NCBI GenBank assembly: GCA_947503575.1
Contig: CANNDZ010000001.1
Location: forward strand, 744,001-808,000
Direction: 5' to 3'
Source: an uncultured Kordiimonas sp.
GTDB lineage: Bacteria; Pseudomonadota; Alphaproteobacteria; Sphingomonadales; Kordiimonadaceae
Length of the DNA: 64,000 nucleotides
A program made the position numbers and the translations under genes. Below, piece after piece: positions 20,597-30,142 of this stretch. Every line of letters starts with the position of its first letter. The first letter of the stretch is position 1. A model generated the notes under the pieces. That model made no database searches. It saw only the letters and a program-made list of their open reading frames with translations, and was not told the origin of the DNA.

Positions 20597-20626
20597 AAAA
20601 AAGGCGCCAGTTGAAGGCGCCGTTTT
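20597..20626 (-). terminator. Rho-independent terminator downstream of etfA
   Basis: GGCGCC-AGTTGAA-GGCGCC hairpin flanked by A-run and T-run. Confidence 0.75.
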
Positions 20627-20690
20627 TACAGATTTTTGCTGCAGCGGCCCACACCGCCCCAATGGGGGTATGGGCCAACGGCGTATTAGG

Positions 20691-21617
20691 CTAAAGCGCA
20701 GCTTCCAGGGCTGGCACGGCTTCAAACAAGTCAGCCACCAGGCCAAAGTCCGCAACCTGAAAGATCGGCGCTTCTTCATCTTTGTTAATGGCAACGATGA
20801 TCTTGCTGTCTTTCATGCCTGCCAGGTGCTGGATCGCGCCTGAAATGCCCACAGCGATGTAAAGCTCTGGCGCGACGATCTTGCCGGTTTGACCAACCTG
20901 ATAGTCGTTGGGCACAAAGCCCGCATCAACGGCTGCACGGGATGCCCCAACGGCCGCTCCCAGCTTGTCAGCAACCTTTTCAATGATCGCGAAGTTTTCG
21001 CCGGAGCCCATGCCGCGACCACCAGAGATGATAATTTTGGCAGATGTCAGTTCGGGTCGATCTGATTTGGACAGTTCAGAACCCACAAATTCGGACTTAC
21101 CATCTGTCGTAGCGGCACCAATTGCTTCAACAGAAGCGGAACCGCCTTCGGTGGCCGCTTTTTCAAATGCTGTTGCCCGCACGGTGATGACTTTTTTCGT
21201 GTCTGATGTTTGCACGGTTGCGATGGCGTTACCGGCATAAATCGGGCGCTTGAAGGTGTCTTCGCTCACCACTTCAACAATGTCAGAAATTTGCGCAACA
21301 TCCAGGGCGGCTGCAACCCGCGGCATAAAGTTTTTACCTGTGGTGGTGGCGGGCGCAAGGATGGCGTCGTAGCCATCTGCAACGCTGAGCACCACAGCTG
21401 CCAGTTCCTCGGCCAGGGTGTGAGCGTAGGCTGCATCGTCTGCAACCAGTACTTTGGACACACCGTCGATCGCAGCAGCGGCTTGCGCCGCACTGTCACA
21501 ACCAGACCCGGCAACAAGGGCATGCACGTCGCCGAAAGCTTTGGCCGCGGTTACCGCAGACAAGGTTGCATCCTTAACGGACGCATTGTCATGTTCAACA
21601 AATACGAGGGCCGTCAT
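20691..21617 (-). CDS. etfA: electron transfer flavoprotein subunit alpha
   Basis: [72 protein letters not shown]. Confidence 0.96.
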   Translation of the reverse strand: MTALVFVEHDNASVKDATLSAVTAAKAFGDVHALVAGSGCDSAAQAAAAIDGVSKVLVADDAAYAHTLAEELAAVVLSVADGYDAILAPATTTGKNFMPRVAAALDVAQISDIVEVVSEDTFKRPIYAGNAIATVQTSDTKKVITVRATAFEKAATEGGSASVEAIGAATTDGKSEFVGSELSKSDRPELTSAKIIISGGRGMGSGENFAIIEKVADKLGAAVGASRAAVDAGFVPNDYQVGQTGKIVAPELYIAVGISGAIQHLAGMKDSKIIVAINKDEEAPIFQVADFGLVADLFEAVPALEAAL

Positions 21618-22372
21618 TAGATTGCTCCCTTTTCTTTAAGGTTCGAGACCAGCTCTTCCACGCTTTCAACCATAATACCGGCTTCCCGCTTGGGTGGTTC
21701 TTCTACCTTCAGTGTGGTTAGGCGCTGGGTCATATCGACGTCAAAATCGCCAGGCGTTTTTTCATCAATCGGCTTTCTTTTGGCCTTCATGATATTTGGC
21801 AGGCTTGCGTAGCGTGGCTCATTGAGCCGCAGGTCTGACGTGATGATCGCCGGCAAAGCCAGTTTTACTGTTTCAAGGCCGCCGTCAATTTCACGTGTCA
21901 CGTTCACGGAACCACCATCCACAGTTACTTCAGACGCAAATGTGCCCTGTGGCCAGCCCAAAAGCTGAGCGAGCATTTGCCCCGTTTGGCTGTTGTCGCC
22001 GTCAATCGCCTGCTTGCCCAGCAGCACAATATCCGGGCTTTCAGCTTCAACGATACCCTTTAGGACCTTGGCAATAGCGAGCGGTTCAGCGTCGGCGTCG
22101 TGTTCAACCAGAATGCCGCGATCCGCACCCATGGCAAGCCCGGTGCGGATGGTTTCCTGTGCGGCTTTTGGGCCGATCGAAACAATAATAATTTCTTCCG
22201 CAGTTCCCGCTTCTTTGAGCCGGATGGCTTCTTCAACGGCGATTTCATCGAAGGGGTTCATCGACATTTTGACATTGGCGAGTTCAACGCCGGTGTTGTC
22301 GGACTTGACGCGAACTTTCACGTTATAGTCCACCACCCGTTTGACGGGTACCATGATTTTCATGGGTTTCAT
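21617..22372 (-). CDS. etfB: electron transfer flavoprotein subunit beta
   Basis: [51 protein letters not shown]; abuts etfA. Confidence 0.96.
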   Translation of the reverse strand: MKPMKIMVPVKRVVDYNVKVRVKSDNTGVELANVKMSMNPFDEIAVEEAIRLKEAGTAEEIIIVSIGPKAAQETIRTGLAMGADRGILVEHDADAEPLAIAKVLKGIVEAESPDIVLLGKQAIDGDNSQTGQMLAQLLGWPQGTFASEVTVDGGSVNVTREIDGGLETVKLALPAIITSDLRLNEPRYASLPNIMKAKRKPIDEKTPGDFDVDMTQRLTTLKVEEPPKREAGIMVESVEELVSNLKEKGAI

Positions 22373-22543
22373 TCTCCCGATGTGTTGCTGAGGCAAACGC
22401 CCCAAAAACCTGGTGATTGCGGGTCGCGCATTGTAGTGCGCGAGCCCTTGGATTCATTAGGCTGAACAGCGTTATCGTATCGCTTTTGCCGAGTCAATCA
22501 TGACCCGACGTAAAGCAGCGCCCGATAGCAGCATGTCAAGGCC

Positions 22544-23110
22544 TTAGCGGTTGGCCCCCGGAACCCACAGCACGTCGTTTGCGCCGTTGTCATTCAGGTG
22601 CCTTGCCAGAACAAATAGGTGGTCCGACAGCCGGTTCAAATATTTTATTGCTGTCGGGTTGATAGGTTCTGCCTTGGATGCGGTGATCGCTACCCGTTCC
22701 GCGCGGCGCACAATGGTGCGTGCAAGGTGCAGATAGGCGCTGGCGGGGGACCCACCGGGCAGGATAAAACTGGTCAAGTCAGCCAGGGTATCATTCATGG
22801 CGTCGATTTCCTGTTCCAGCCGGGTGACTTGTGCTTCGGTCGCGCGCAGCACCATATCGGAGGGCGTGAAATCATCGCCGGGGGTTGCCAGGTCCGCGCC
22901 AACATCGAACATGTCGTTCTGTATGCGGCTCAGCATACTGTCGGCGGGCCCGGCTGTGGACAGTCGGGCAATGCCGATCGCCGCGTTGGCTTCGTCAACC
23001 GTGCCATAAGCCGCCACGCGGGCATTGTCTTTGGTCAGGCGTCGGCCGCCAGCCAGCGATGTTTCGCCGCCGTCGCCGCCCCGGGTGTATATTTTTGTCA
23101 GTTTAACCAT
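22544..23110 (-). CDS. cob(I)yrinic acid a,c-diamide adenosyltransferase (PduO type)
   Basis: MVKLTKIYTRGGDGGETSLAGGRRLTKDNARVAAYGTVDEANAAIG...ARTIVRRAERV. Confidence 0.95.
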   Translation of the reverse strand: MVKLTKIYTRGGDGGETSLAGGRRLTKDNARVAAYGTVDEANAAIGIARLSTAGPADSMLSRIQNDMFDVGADLATPGDDFTPSDMVLRATEAQVTRLEQEIDAMNDTLADLTSFILPGGSPASAYLHLARTIVRRAERVAITASKAEPINPTAIKYLNRLSDHLFVLARHLNDNGANDVLWVPGANR

Positions 23111-23117
23111 GGTATCC

Positions 23118-23306
23118 TCAGGCTGTTGCGGCAGTTAAAACAAGTAACAGCAAGGTCAGGGCCTGCAGCGCAACCCGCGCCTGCATCAGTTTGTTACCAT
23201 ATTTGCGGTTAAAGTCGGAGCCTTTAGCCATGCCAATTGCACCAGTGAACATGACAACCAACGTCGCGAAAGCCGAAATTAGCGCCAGGATGAACAGAAG
23301 TTTCAT
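23118..23306 (-). CDS. twin transmembrane (HIG1-like) small membrane protein
   Basis: MKLLFILALISAFATLVVMFTGAIGMAKGSDFNRKYGNKLMQARVALQALTLLLLVLTAATA. Confidence 0.8.
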   Translation of the reverse strand: MKLLFILALISAFATLVVMFTGAIGMAKGSDFNRKYGNKLMQARVALQALTLLLLVLTAATA

Positions 23307-23435
23307 TTTGGACTCACTTGAATCATGATAGGCCACTACTATACTGGTCCGTGCAAGCGCAGCAATGCCAATTGTTGGCAACAGCGCATCCGCGACACCG
23401 TGTCTCAAGGCGTGAATGAAAAAGGGTACCTGATA

Positions 23436-24437
23436 ATGAAGATAACCTTGTTGAAATTGGTCTCTTATTTGACACTGGTTTTTGGGGGCGCCAACGCAGC
23501 GCAGGCACAAAGCGGTGAAATTTTTGCTGATGGAGTTTTGCAACCGTCACTGCAGGCCGCATTTGATGCAGTGAACCCAGGCGGTATTATCCGAATTGAA
23601 CCCGGCGTTTACACGGAAGGCGCTACGCTGAAGGAAGGCCGGGACGGTGTGTTAATCAGTGGGGCACCCGGCGTTGTGTTTGATGGTGCCAAAGTTGGCG
23701 GCAAGGGTACGTTTGTCCTGAAGTCAGACAATATCACCATTGATAATATCGAATGCAGAAACGTTGCGGTGCGAGACCGTAACGGTGCGTGCGTACGCTT
23801 GGAAAACAAAAATCTGACCTTGCGCAATGTTAAGTTCATCAACAATGAAAATGGTGTTTTGACCACGGCTGGCGCAGAAAAAATTCTGATCGAAGACAGT
23901 TTATTTGAAGGTAACGGCAAAGCCGGGCGCGCCCACGGCGTGTATGTCAGCGGTGCGGACCAGGTAATTGTGCGCCGTAGCCGTATCATTGGGTCCAAGG
24001 ACGAAGGCCATGGCTTGAAAATACGCGCGCGGTATCTGCTGGTGGAAGATAGTGTGGTTGCATCGCTTGAAGGCGTGGATAGCTATTTGATTGATATCCC
24101 CAATGGCGGCACGGCTGTTGTGCGCAACAGCTTGTTGGTTGAAGGCGCGAACACCGCAAACTGGTTTATTCTTTCTTTCGGGGTTGAAGGCGCGAAATTT
24201 GACCGTAATTCGCTGAGGCTTGAGAAAAACATCATTGTGACGGACCGCGAAGGTGGGTCCAAATTTATTAACTTGGCTGAAGGCATGCCCACTCCGTCCC
24301 TGAGCGGCAACGTGATTGTGGGCGACATTGAGTATGACTGGCCAGGCGGTAACTATTTTTTCGATAGCCGCCGTGAGCTGAAATGGCCCGATGCGCCGGA
24401 ACTGCCCGAAGTTGACCTTGGCACCAAGGGCCAGTAG
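23436..24437 (+). CDS. right-handed parallel beta-helix repeat protein, secreted
   Basis: LQAAFDAVNPGGIIRIEPGVYTEG..., repeated short beta-helix turns; signal peptide MKITLLKLVSYLTLVFGGANAAQA. Confidence 0.75.
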   Translation: MKITLLKLVSYLTLVFGGANAAQAQSGEIFADGVLQPSLQAAFDAVNPGGIIRIEPGVYTEGATLKEGRDGVLISGAPGVVFDGAKVGGKGTFVLKSDNITIDNIECRNVAVRDRNGACVRLENKNLTLRNVKFINNENGVLTTAGAEKILIEDSLFEGNGKAGRAHGVYVSGADQVIVRRSRIIGSKDEGHGLKIRARYLLVEDSVVASLEGVDSYLIDIPNGGTAVVRNSLLVEGANTANWFILSFGVEGAKFDRNSLRLEKNIIVTDREGGSKFINLAEGMPTPSLSGNVIVGDIEYDWPGGNYFFDSRRELKWPDAPELPEVDLGTKGQ

Positions 24438-24497
24438 GGCATTTCTAAGTTTCTAGTCGACTTGGCGATATTGACTATATATCGCAGGTGACCAGCT

Positions 24498-26072
24498 TTA
24501 GCCGTTGTAGCTGTTGATGAACGACGTCAGGTCGTCCGTGCCCTCAATCAGGCGGCGCTGCAGGTCAATCTCCCGGTCTATTCTGCTTTCAATCTCGCGG
24601 CCTTCGTTTGATGTCATGAACTGGCTTAAAAACGGGGATTGGCGCAGCCAGCGAATGTCCCGCCATCCCAGATTTATGGCCTGAGCAAGATGCCGCCCCA
24701 CTTCGGCCGGATGACCAAGCGCTGCCGCAATTTCAGCCAGATGAACATGTGATCCTGCCCAGGTGTCGGCTTCAAGATCTGCAAGTGTAGCCGGATGAAA
24801 CAGGTCTTTTGGTTCAGGCGTTTTGCCAGAAAGCGCTGTTAACGCTGCCAAATCCTTATGGCCACTGGCACCAGCAGCTTCAAAAAGCTTTTTGGCTTCC
24901 TGCATGTTGCCAAGCATTAATGCCGCGCGCCCGCGCAGTTGCAGAATTTGTGGTGCAAACCGGTCATCTCCTGTGGCTTGATCCAGAATTTCCAGCGCTG
25001 TTTCGGGGGTGCCATGCCTTAAATGTGACCTGGCGACTTCGCTGAGTACAACAATCTGGCCGGGGTTAAGTGATAGAGCCTTAGTGTACCAGTCTGTGGC
25101 TGCCGGATGGTTAATCAGTTCCAGCATTTGTGCAACCTGAATTTCTGAATACCGGGAGGTTCCGCCCGCTTGTTTTGCGCGTGCCTCAAGCAATAAGGCC
25201 TGATGCAGATTGCCCTGAATCAGTTGGGTATGGGCGGCGCTGGAGATTGCAGCCGTGTTGTTGGGGTCGATCTGGTAGGCATATTGGTAAGCTGACAAAC
25301 TTTCGTCTAATCGCCCCTGGGAGCCAAGCGCATAGGCAAGGGCGGACCATGCATTGCTGCTGTCCGGGCGTTCAGCAATCAGGGACCGTGCAATCGTTTC
25401 TGATTCCTGTTCTTCCCGTTCCCCGCCGCCAAACTTTGTTGTTTTGGTCGAAAGCGCAAAACTAAGCGAAAGACGGGCACCAAAATTGTCAGGTTCTTGC
25501 GCCAAAGCTTCCCGTAACATAACAATAGCGCGGTCGGTTTCCCGGGCCTGATGAAGGCTGAGTTGTTGACGCGCGCGCTGCACCAAAATTGCTGTTGCCG
25601 ACTTGGGTTCAATGGTTGCAACAGGCTCTGTTGCTTTTGGCTCAGGATCGTGTGTCGCCACGGTCGAAATAATGGCAAAAAGCGCCAGGACCAGTCCAAC
25701 CAGGGCGAACGCTGCGCGGTGGCGGGGCATAAACCCGGCAGGTGCCTGGTCGGTTGTTGCGTCAGTCTTTTCTGCCGACCCCACGGTCGCATACCCCTGG
25801 CCACGAACTGTGCGTACATAAGCGGGGTTTTTTGGATCGTCACAAAGGGCCTTGCGCAAAAGGGCAATCCTTTGTGCAACGGTTTCATCACTTACGTGGT
25901 CTGCCCGCCAGACGGAGCGGGCAAAATCGGCAATATCCACTGGCTCTGGTGATGCTTCCAGCAGTTTGACGAGCGCGTCAAAACTCAGATCAGGCAACCT
26001 GACCACACGATCACCCAACTGAACGGTGCGTGCTTCGGTATCAACCAGTAAGTCTTTCAAAACATAGCGCAT
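24498..26072 (-). CDS. OmpR-type winged-helix regulator with TM segment and C-terminal TPRs (CadC-like architecture)
   Basis: N-terminal wHTH (...VAQRIALLRKALCDDPKNPAYVRTVRGQGYA), single TM (FALVGLVLALFAIISTVA), TPR-like repeats. Confidence 0.82.
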   Translation of the reverse strand: MRYVLKDLLVDTEARTVQLGDRVVRLPDLSFDALVKLLEASPEPVDIADFARSVWRADHVSDETVAQRIALLRKALCDDPKNPAYVRTVRGQGYATVGSAEKTDATTDQAPAGFMPRHRAAFALVGLVLALFAIISTVATHDPEPKATEPVATIEPKSATAILVQRARQQLSLHQARETDRAIVMLREALAQEPDNFGARLSLSFALSTKTTKFGGGEREEQESETIARSLIAERPDSSNAWSALAYALGSQGRLDESLSAYQYAYQIDPNNTAAISSAAHTQLIQGNLHQALLLEARAKQAGGTSRYSEIQVAQMLELINHPAATDWYTKALSLNPGQIVVLSEVARSHLRHGTPETALEILDQATGDDRFAPQILQLRGRAALMLGNMQEAKKLFEAAGASGHKDLAALTALSGKTPEPKDLFHPATLADLEADTWAGSHVHLAEIAAALGHPAEVGRHLAQAINLGWRDIRWLRQSPFLSQFMTSNEGREIESRIDREIDLQRRLIEGTDDLTSFINSYNG

Positions 26073-26108
26073 GATCGAAGTCTAACCTTGTTTGAAACCG
26101 GGTGCTTC

Positions 26109-26127
26109 AAGAAAATTCAATTTTCTT
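26109..26127. promoter_or_regulatory. candidate operator palindrome
   Basis: AAGAAAATT-C-AATTTTCTT, 9-bp perfect inverted repeat between the divergent regulator and hydrolase genes. Confidence 0.45.
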
Positions 26128-26201
26128 CATGTGACCAAACGGGTTCCTGGCGTCACATTTTCTGCCGATGTTTTAGTTGGATCGATTGTGAGGAGATAAC
26201 A

Positions 26202-27269
26202 ATGAAAAAACTATTTTTGGCAGTGGCAATAATGGGTTTTGTCACCACACCTTTGGCCGCAAACGAGCCCTGGGGTGACATGAAGACGCTGGAAGAAAAT
26301 GTGCGCAAGGGTACTTACGGCACGGTAACAAGCGTCTTGATCATGGAGGATGGCAAAACTGTTTATGAGGGGTATTTCAACGGCGCTGACGCAACTACTC
26401 TGCATAACACGCGGTCTGTAACAAAAACCATTACAGGACTGGCAGTTGGCGCGGCGGTTGATGACGGCGTCATGCGTATGGATACACCTGCGGCGACTTT
26501 TTTTACGGATATTGCGCCCTTTGAAAACCCGGATCCGCGTAAATTTGATGTTACCATTGAAGACTTGATCACCATGACCAGTGTGCTGGAATGCGATGAC
26601 AATGACAATTTCTCGCGCGGCACCGAAGCGCGCATGCACAATGTGGAGGATTGGGCATCTTTCTTCTGGGATTTGCCCATTCGCGGCTATCCAGGGTGGA
26701 TGGAAACCCCTGCGACAGCAAAATATGGACGCGTTTTTGCCTATTGCTCGGCCGGTATTGAAATGGCGGGCTGGGCTGTGGAGCGGGCAACAAAAACACG
26801 CTTTCAGGACTATGTGAAAACGAAGTTTTTCGACCCCATGGGTATTGAGCGTTTTGAATGGCAGGAAAACGGCCTTGGGCAGGCCCATAAAAGCGGCGGT
26901 TTGTCACTGACGGCGCGCGGCCTGGCCAAATTTGCCGAAATGCAGCGCAGTGGCGGCGTTTACGGCGGGCGCCGTGTGCTATCAGCGGCTTGGACGGCAG
27001 AAGCCGTGAAGCCACGTGCAGTCATTAACGCCGAAGCAGGCACCGAGTATGGCTATACCTGGTGGCTGGGGGGCTATGAAATATCAGATGTGCAGTTCAA
27101 GACTTATTTCATGACCGGAAATGGCGGAAACCGGGTAATGATCATGCCGGCCCATGATCTTGTGGTCGTGATCACGAAAACAGACTTTGGCCAACGTGGT
27201 ATGCACCAGAAAACCAATGCGTTTTTTGAGCAGGAGATCAACGCGCGCTTGGCGCGGAGGGCGAATTGA
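26202..27269 (+). CDS. serine hydrolase (beta-lactamase class C family)
   Basis: NTRSVTKTITGLAVGAAVDDGVM SXXK; YCSAGIEMAG; signal peptide MKKLFLAVAIMGFVTTPLAA. Confidence 0.88.
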   Translation: MKKLFLAVAIMGFVTTPLAANEPWGDMKTLEENVRKGTYGTVTSVLIMEDGKTVYEGYFNGADATTLHNTRSVTKTITGLAVGAAVDDGVMRMDTPAATFFTDIAPFENPDPRKFDVTIEDLITMTSVLECDDNDNFSRGTEARMHNVEDWASFFWDLPIRGYPGWMETPATAKYGRVFAYCSAGIEMAGWAVERATKTRFQDYVKTKFFDPMGIERFEWQENGLGQAHKSGGLSLTARGLAKFAEMQRSGGVYGGRRVLSAAWTAEAVKPRAVINAEAGTEYGYTWWLGGYEISDVQFKTYFMTGNGGNRVMIMPAHDLVVVITKTDFGQRGMHQKTNAFFEQEINARLARRAN

Positions 27270-27289
27270 GAATTTGCGCGGATGACAGT

Positions 27290-28141
27290 TTACATCAGGG
27301 AAGCTAGCAAGGCCTCAGGGCTCATGCCGCTCTCTCTGATAGACTGCAGGGTTTGCGCTTTGTCCCGTTTGGCGAAGCGCACGCCCTTGTCATCTGTCAG
27401 CAAACCATGGTGGTGGTAGGTGGGGGTCGGCAGGCCCAACAGGCTTTGTAACACCACATGGATATGAGTGGCATGCCAAAGGTCTTGCCCGCGCACGACA
27501 TGGCTGACGCCTTGCAGGGCGTCATCATACACCACCGCCAAATGGTAACTGGTGGGCGTGTCTTTACGGGCCAGTACCACGTCCCCCAGTTCTTGCGGGG
27601 TCGCAATAATGTCGCCGCGCTCGGTATCATTCCATATCAGATTGTCGCCAGTGATGGACAGTGCAGCGGTGAGGTCCAGCCGCCACGCATGGGCATCCCC
27701 CGCCGCAATGCGGTTAGTGCGCTCTTTTGTGCTTAACGTGCGGCAGGTGCCGGGATACAGCGGACCGTCCGGTCCATGCGGCGCGGTGGGTGCGCGCGCA
27801 ACCTCGGCCACTATTTCCTTGCGGGTACAAAAACAGGGGTAAACAACATCCTGTTCTTTCAACTTCTCCAGCGCCTTTGCATAGTCATCGAAATGGTCCG
27901 ACTGCACGCGTACCGGTGTTTCCCACGTCAGGCCCAGCCATGCCAGGTCCTCATAAATGGCCTGTGTAAATTCTGGCTTGCAGCGGGTGGTGTCGATATC
28001 TTCAATGCGCAGGATAAAACGTCCCCCTGCAGCCACCGCCGCGCGGAACGCCATCAGCGCCGAATAGGCGTGCCCCTTATGCAGCAACCCTGTTGGGCTT
28101 GGCGCAAAGCGGGTTATCATCGTACCGCCATTTGGTGTCAT
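27290..28141 (-). CDS. gluQ: glutamyl-Q tRNA(Asp) synthetase
   Basis: RFAPSPTGLLHKGHAYSALMAF, RIEDIDTTRCKPEF, HVVRGQDLWHATHIHVVLQSLLGLPTPTYHHHGLL, VRFAKRDKAQTL. Confidence 0.94.
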   Translation of the reverse strand: MTPNGGTMITRFAPSPTGLLHKGHAYSALMAFRAAVAAGGRFILRIEDIDTTRCKPEFTQAIYEDLAWLGLTWETPVRVQSDHFDDYAKALEKLKEQDVVYPCFCTRKEIVAEVARAPTAPHGPDGPLYPGTCRTLSTKERTNRIAAGDAHAWRLDLTAALSITGDNLIWNDTERGDIIATPQELGDVVLARKDTPTSYHLAVVYDDALQGVSHVVRGQDLWHATHIHVVLQSLLGLPTPTYHHHGLLTDDKGVRFAKRDKAQTLQSIRESGMSPEALLASLM

Positions 28142-28145
28142 TGCT

Positions 28146-28745
28146 TTACTCACGCCTGGGCAGATCCCTTGTGGCCAAGCAGGTTGATAACAGGGAGTCC
28201 ATAAGTGTTTCATCGATTTTGGCATGCCCCATCAGCAAGCGATACAACACCGCGCCAAACATCATGTCGAGTGTTAAATCAACTGGCATATCCGCGGCCA
28301 ACTGACTGGTTTCAATTGCTTGCCGGATGAGTGCCTCTGCTTCTGTGCGACGGGACTGAATGAAATGACTTCTGAATGCTTTGGCGATTTCGCTTGATGC
28401 ATCCGCCGACGCCAAGGCAAGCGCCACATGCCGCCCTGCAGGGTCATTGAAGGTGGAGGAGACACTATAAAGCAGGCTTCGCAGGGCTTCAATCGGATCA
28501 TCTGAACCGACTTGCTTAGCTTCCGGAACAGCCTCAATCAGCGCGGCCATGGCGAGCTCGTGCGCATTCGACCAATAACGATAAATAGTGGGCTTGCCGA
28601 CGCTGGCGCGCGCCGCGACGGCTTCTATCGTTACAGCTGGTACCCCGCGATCCTGAATAAGTGCGGCGGTTGCCGTCATGATTTTCTGGCGGGTTGCCTC
28701 GCTTCTGGGGCGGCCTCTAGGTTTTGATTTGCTTACCTGTGACAC
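28146..28745 (-). CDS. TetR/AcrR family transcriptional regulator
   Basis: GRPRSEATRQKIMTATAALIQDRGVPAVTIEAVAARASVGKPTIYRYW. Confidence 0.93.
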   Translation of the reverse strand: MSQVSKSKPRGRPRSEATRQKIMTATAALIQDRGVPAVTIEAVAARASVGKPTIYRYWSNAHELAMAALIEAVPEAKQVGSDDPIEALRSLLYSVSSTFNDPAGRHVALALASADASSEIAKAFRSHFIQSRRTEAEALIRQAIETSQLAADMPVDLTLDMMFGAVLYRLLMGHAKIDETLMDSLLSTCLATRDLPRRE

Positions 28746-28770
28746 AGCAGGAGTTGACTCCTATTTATAT

Positions 28771-28788
28771 TTACGTTACGTAACGTAA
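28771..28788. promoter_or_regulatory. candidate TetR operator, 18-bp perfect palindrome
   Basis: TTACGTTACGTAACGTAA immediately upstream of the TetR gene and divergent VOC gene. Confidence 0.65.
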
Positions 28789-28858
28789 CATAAATGAGTC
28801 GCATCTACAAGCAATGTGACTTAACTTTATAGCAATTTTCTAAAGAAAGGGCCCGGCC

Positions 28859-29326
28859 ATGAGTGATAACAGCAAATCACCCGGTAAACCTAATGGTGTT
28901 GCAGCCTATTTTTGTGTCAAGGGCGCTGCGGAGGCCATCGAATTTTATGAGAGGGCATTTGGTGCAAAACAGGTTCTCAGGCTTGAAAACTCTGATGGCA
29001 AAATCGCACATGCAGAAATCCAGATTGGTGACACGGTACTCATGCTGGCGGATGAGTGGCCTGAATTTGGTGCGCTTAGCCCGGTAAGTATTGGCGGTTC
29101 ACCGGTGAAATTCACCATTGTGGTGAAAGACGCGGATGCAGCTTTTGCGCACGCGATTTCTTGCGGTTGCAGCGAACTTCGCGGTGTTGAGGATCAATTT
29201 TACGGCTTTCGTGGGGGCATGGTGAGTGACCCCTTCGGCTACAGCTGGTTTATTCAGCACCAGGTGGAGGATCTGAGCGAGTCTGACATGCAGGCGCGCT
29301 GGGCCAAAGTGCAGGCCGATATGTGA
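28859..29326 (+). CDS. VOC family protein (PhnB/YdhR-like)
   Basis: GVAAYFCVKGAAEAIEFYERAFGAKQVLRLENSDGKIAHAEIQIGDTVLMLADE. Confidence 0.9.
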   Translation: MSDNSKSPGKPNGVAAYFCVKGAAEAIEFYERAFGAKQVLRLENSDGKIAHAEIQIGDTVLMLADEWPEFGALSPVSIGGSPVKFTIVVKDADAAFAHAISCGCSELRGVEDQFYGFRGGMVSDPFGYSWFIQHQVEDLSESDMQARWAKVQADM

Positions 29327-29569
29327 GTCGGATAAATTTGCCGAGTCGCGGTTGAATTTGTCACATATTGCGCAAAATCCATGGTTCCCATTCGATTATG
29401 GTTTTTTGCCGCTACATTATAGTTTTTGCCACTATATAATGTCTTGTCATACGCTCGTAACACTGTATCTTGATTTTAGTGACATCGGAAGGGACTTCAC
29501 CGGGTGTGAAGAGAACTCGGGCCGATGATAGGTGTCGGCTCTCCTTCCGCGGGATTAGGGGGAACACTC

Positions 29570-30142
29570 ATGGGTGTCGCATTTGCGCCCAGACTACCAA
29601 CGCCAGAGACCTGTCCGGCACTGGTTCTCAATGCCGACTATAGGCCGCTTAGTTATTATCCGCTCAGCATATGGAACTGGCAAACCGCACTGAAAGCCGT
29701 GTTTTTGGAACGCGTTAATATCGTATCAGAATATGATACGGTGGTGCATTCGCCGTCTACGACGGTCAGCCTGCCAAGCGTGATTGCGCTGAAAAATTAT
29801 ATCCGCCAGCCGGAATACCCAGCATTTACGCGGTTTAACTTGTTTTTGCGCGACAGGTTTACCTGCCAGTATTGCGGATCACCGGATGAACTGACATTTG
29901 ATCATGTGATCCCCCGAAGCCAGGGGGGGCGCACCAGCTGGGATAATATCACCGCCGCTTGTTCGCCCTGCAATTTGCGCAAGGGTGGGCGTACGCCGAA
30001 ACAATCCGATATGCACCCGAGGCGAATGCCCTACCGCCCGACCACACACGAATTAAACGCCAATGGCCGCCATTTCCCGCCCAATTATCTTCACGAAAGT
30101 TGGCGGGATTATTTGTATTGGGATATTGAACTTGAAAATTAA
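29570..30142 (+). CDS. HNH endonuclease
   Basis: FNLFLRDRFTCQYCGSPDELTFDHVIPRSQGGRTSWDNITAACSPCNLRKGGRTP; ORF opens at 29525. Confidence 0.94.
   Translation: MGVAFAPRLPTPETCPALVLNADYRPLSYYPLSIWNWQTALKAVFLERVNIVSEYDTVVHSPSTTVSLPSVIALKNYIRQPEYPAFTRFNLFLRDRFTCQYCGSPDELTFDHVIPRSQGGRTSWDNITAACSPCNLRKGGRTPKQSDMHPRRMPYRPTTHELNANGRHFPPNYLHESWRDYLYWDIELEN

Noticed and set aside
19612-20694. 360-aa plus-strand ORF opposite hbd
   Set aside because: Fully antisense to a clear 3-hydroxybutyryl-CoA dehydrogenase; His/Arg/Gly-rich translation typical of a shadow ORF in GC-rich DNA.
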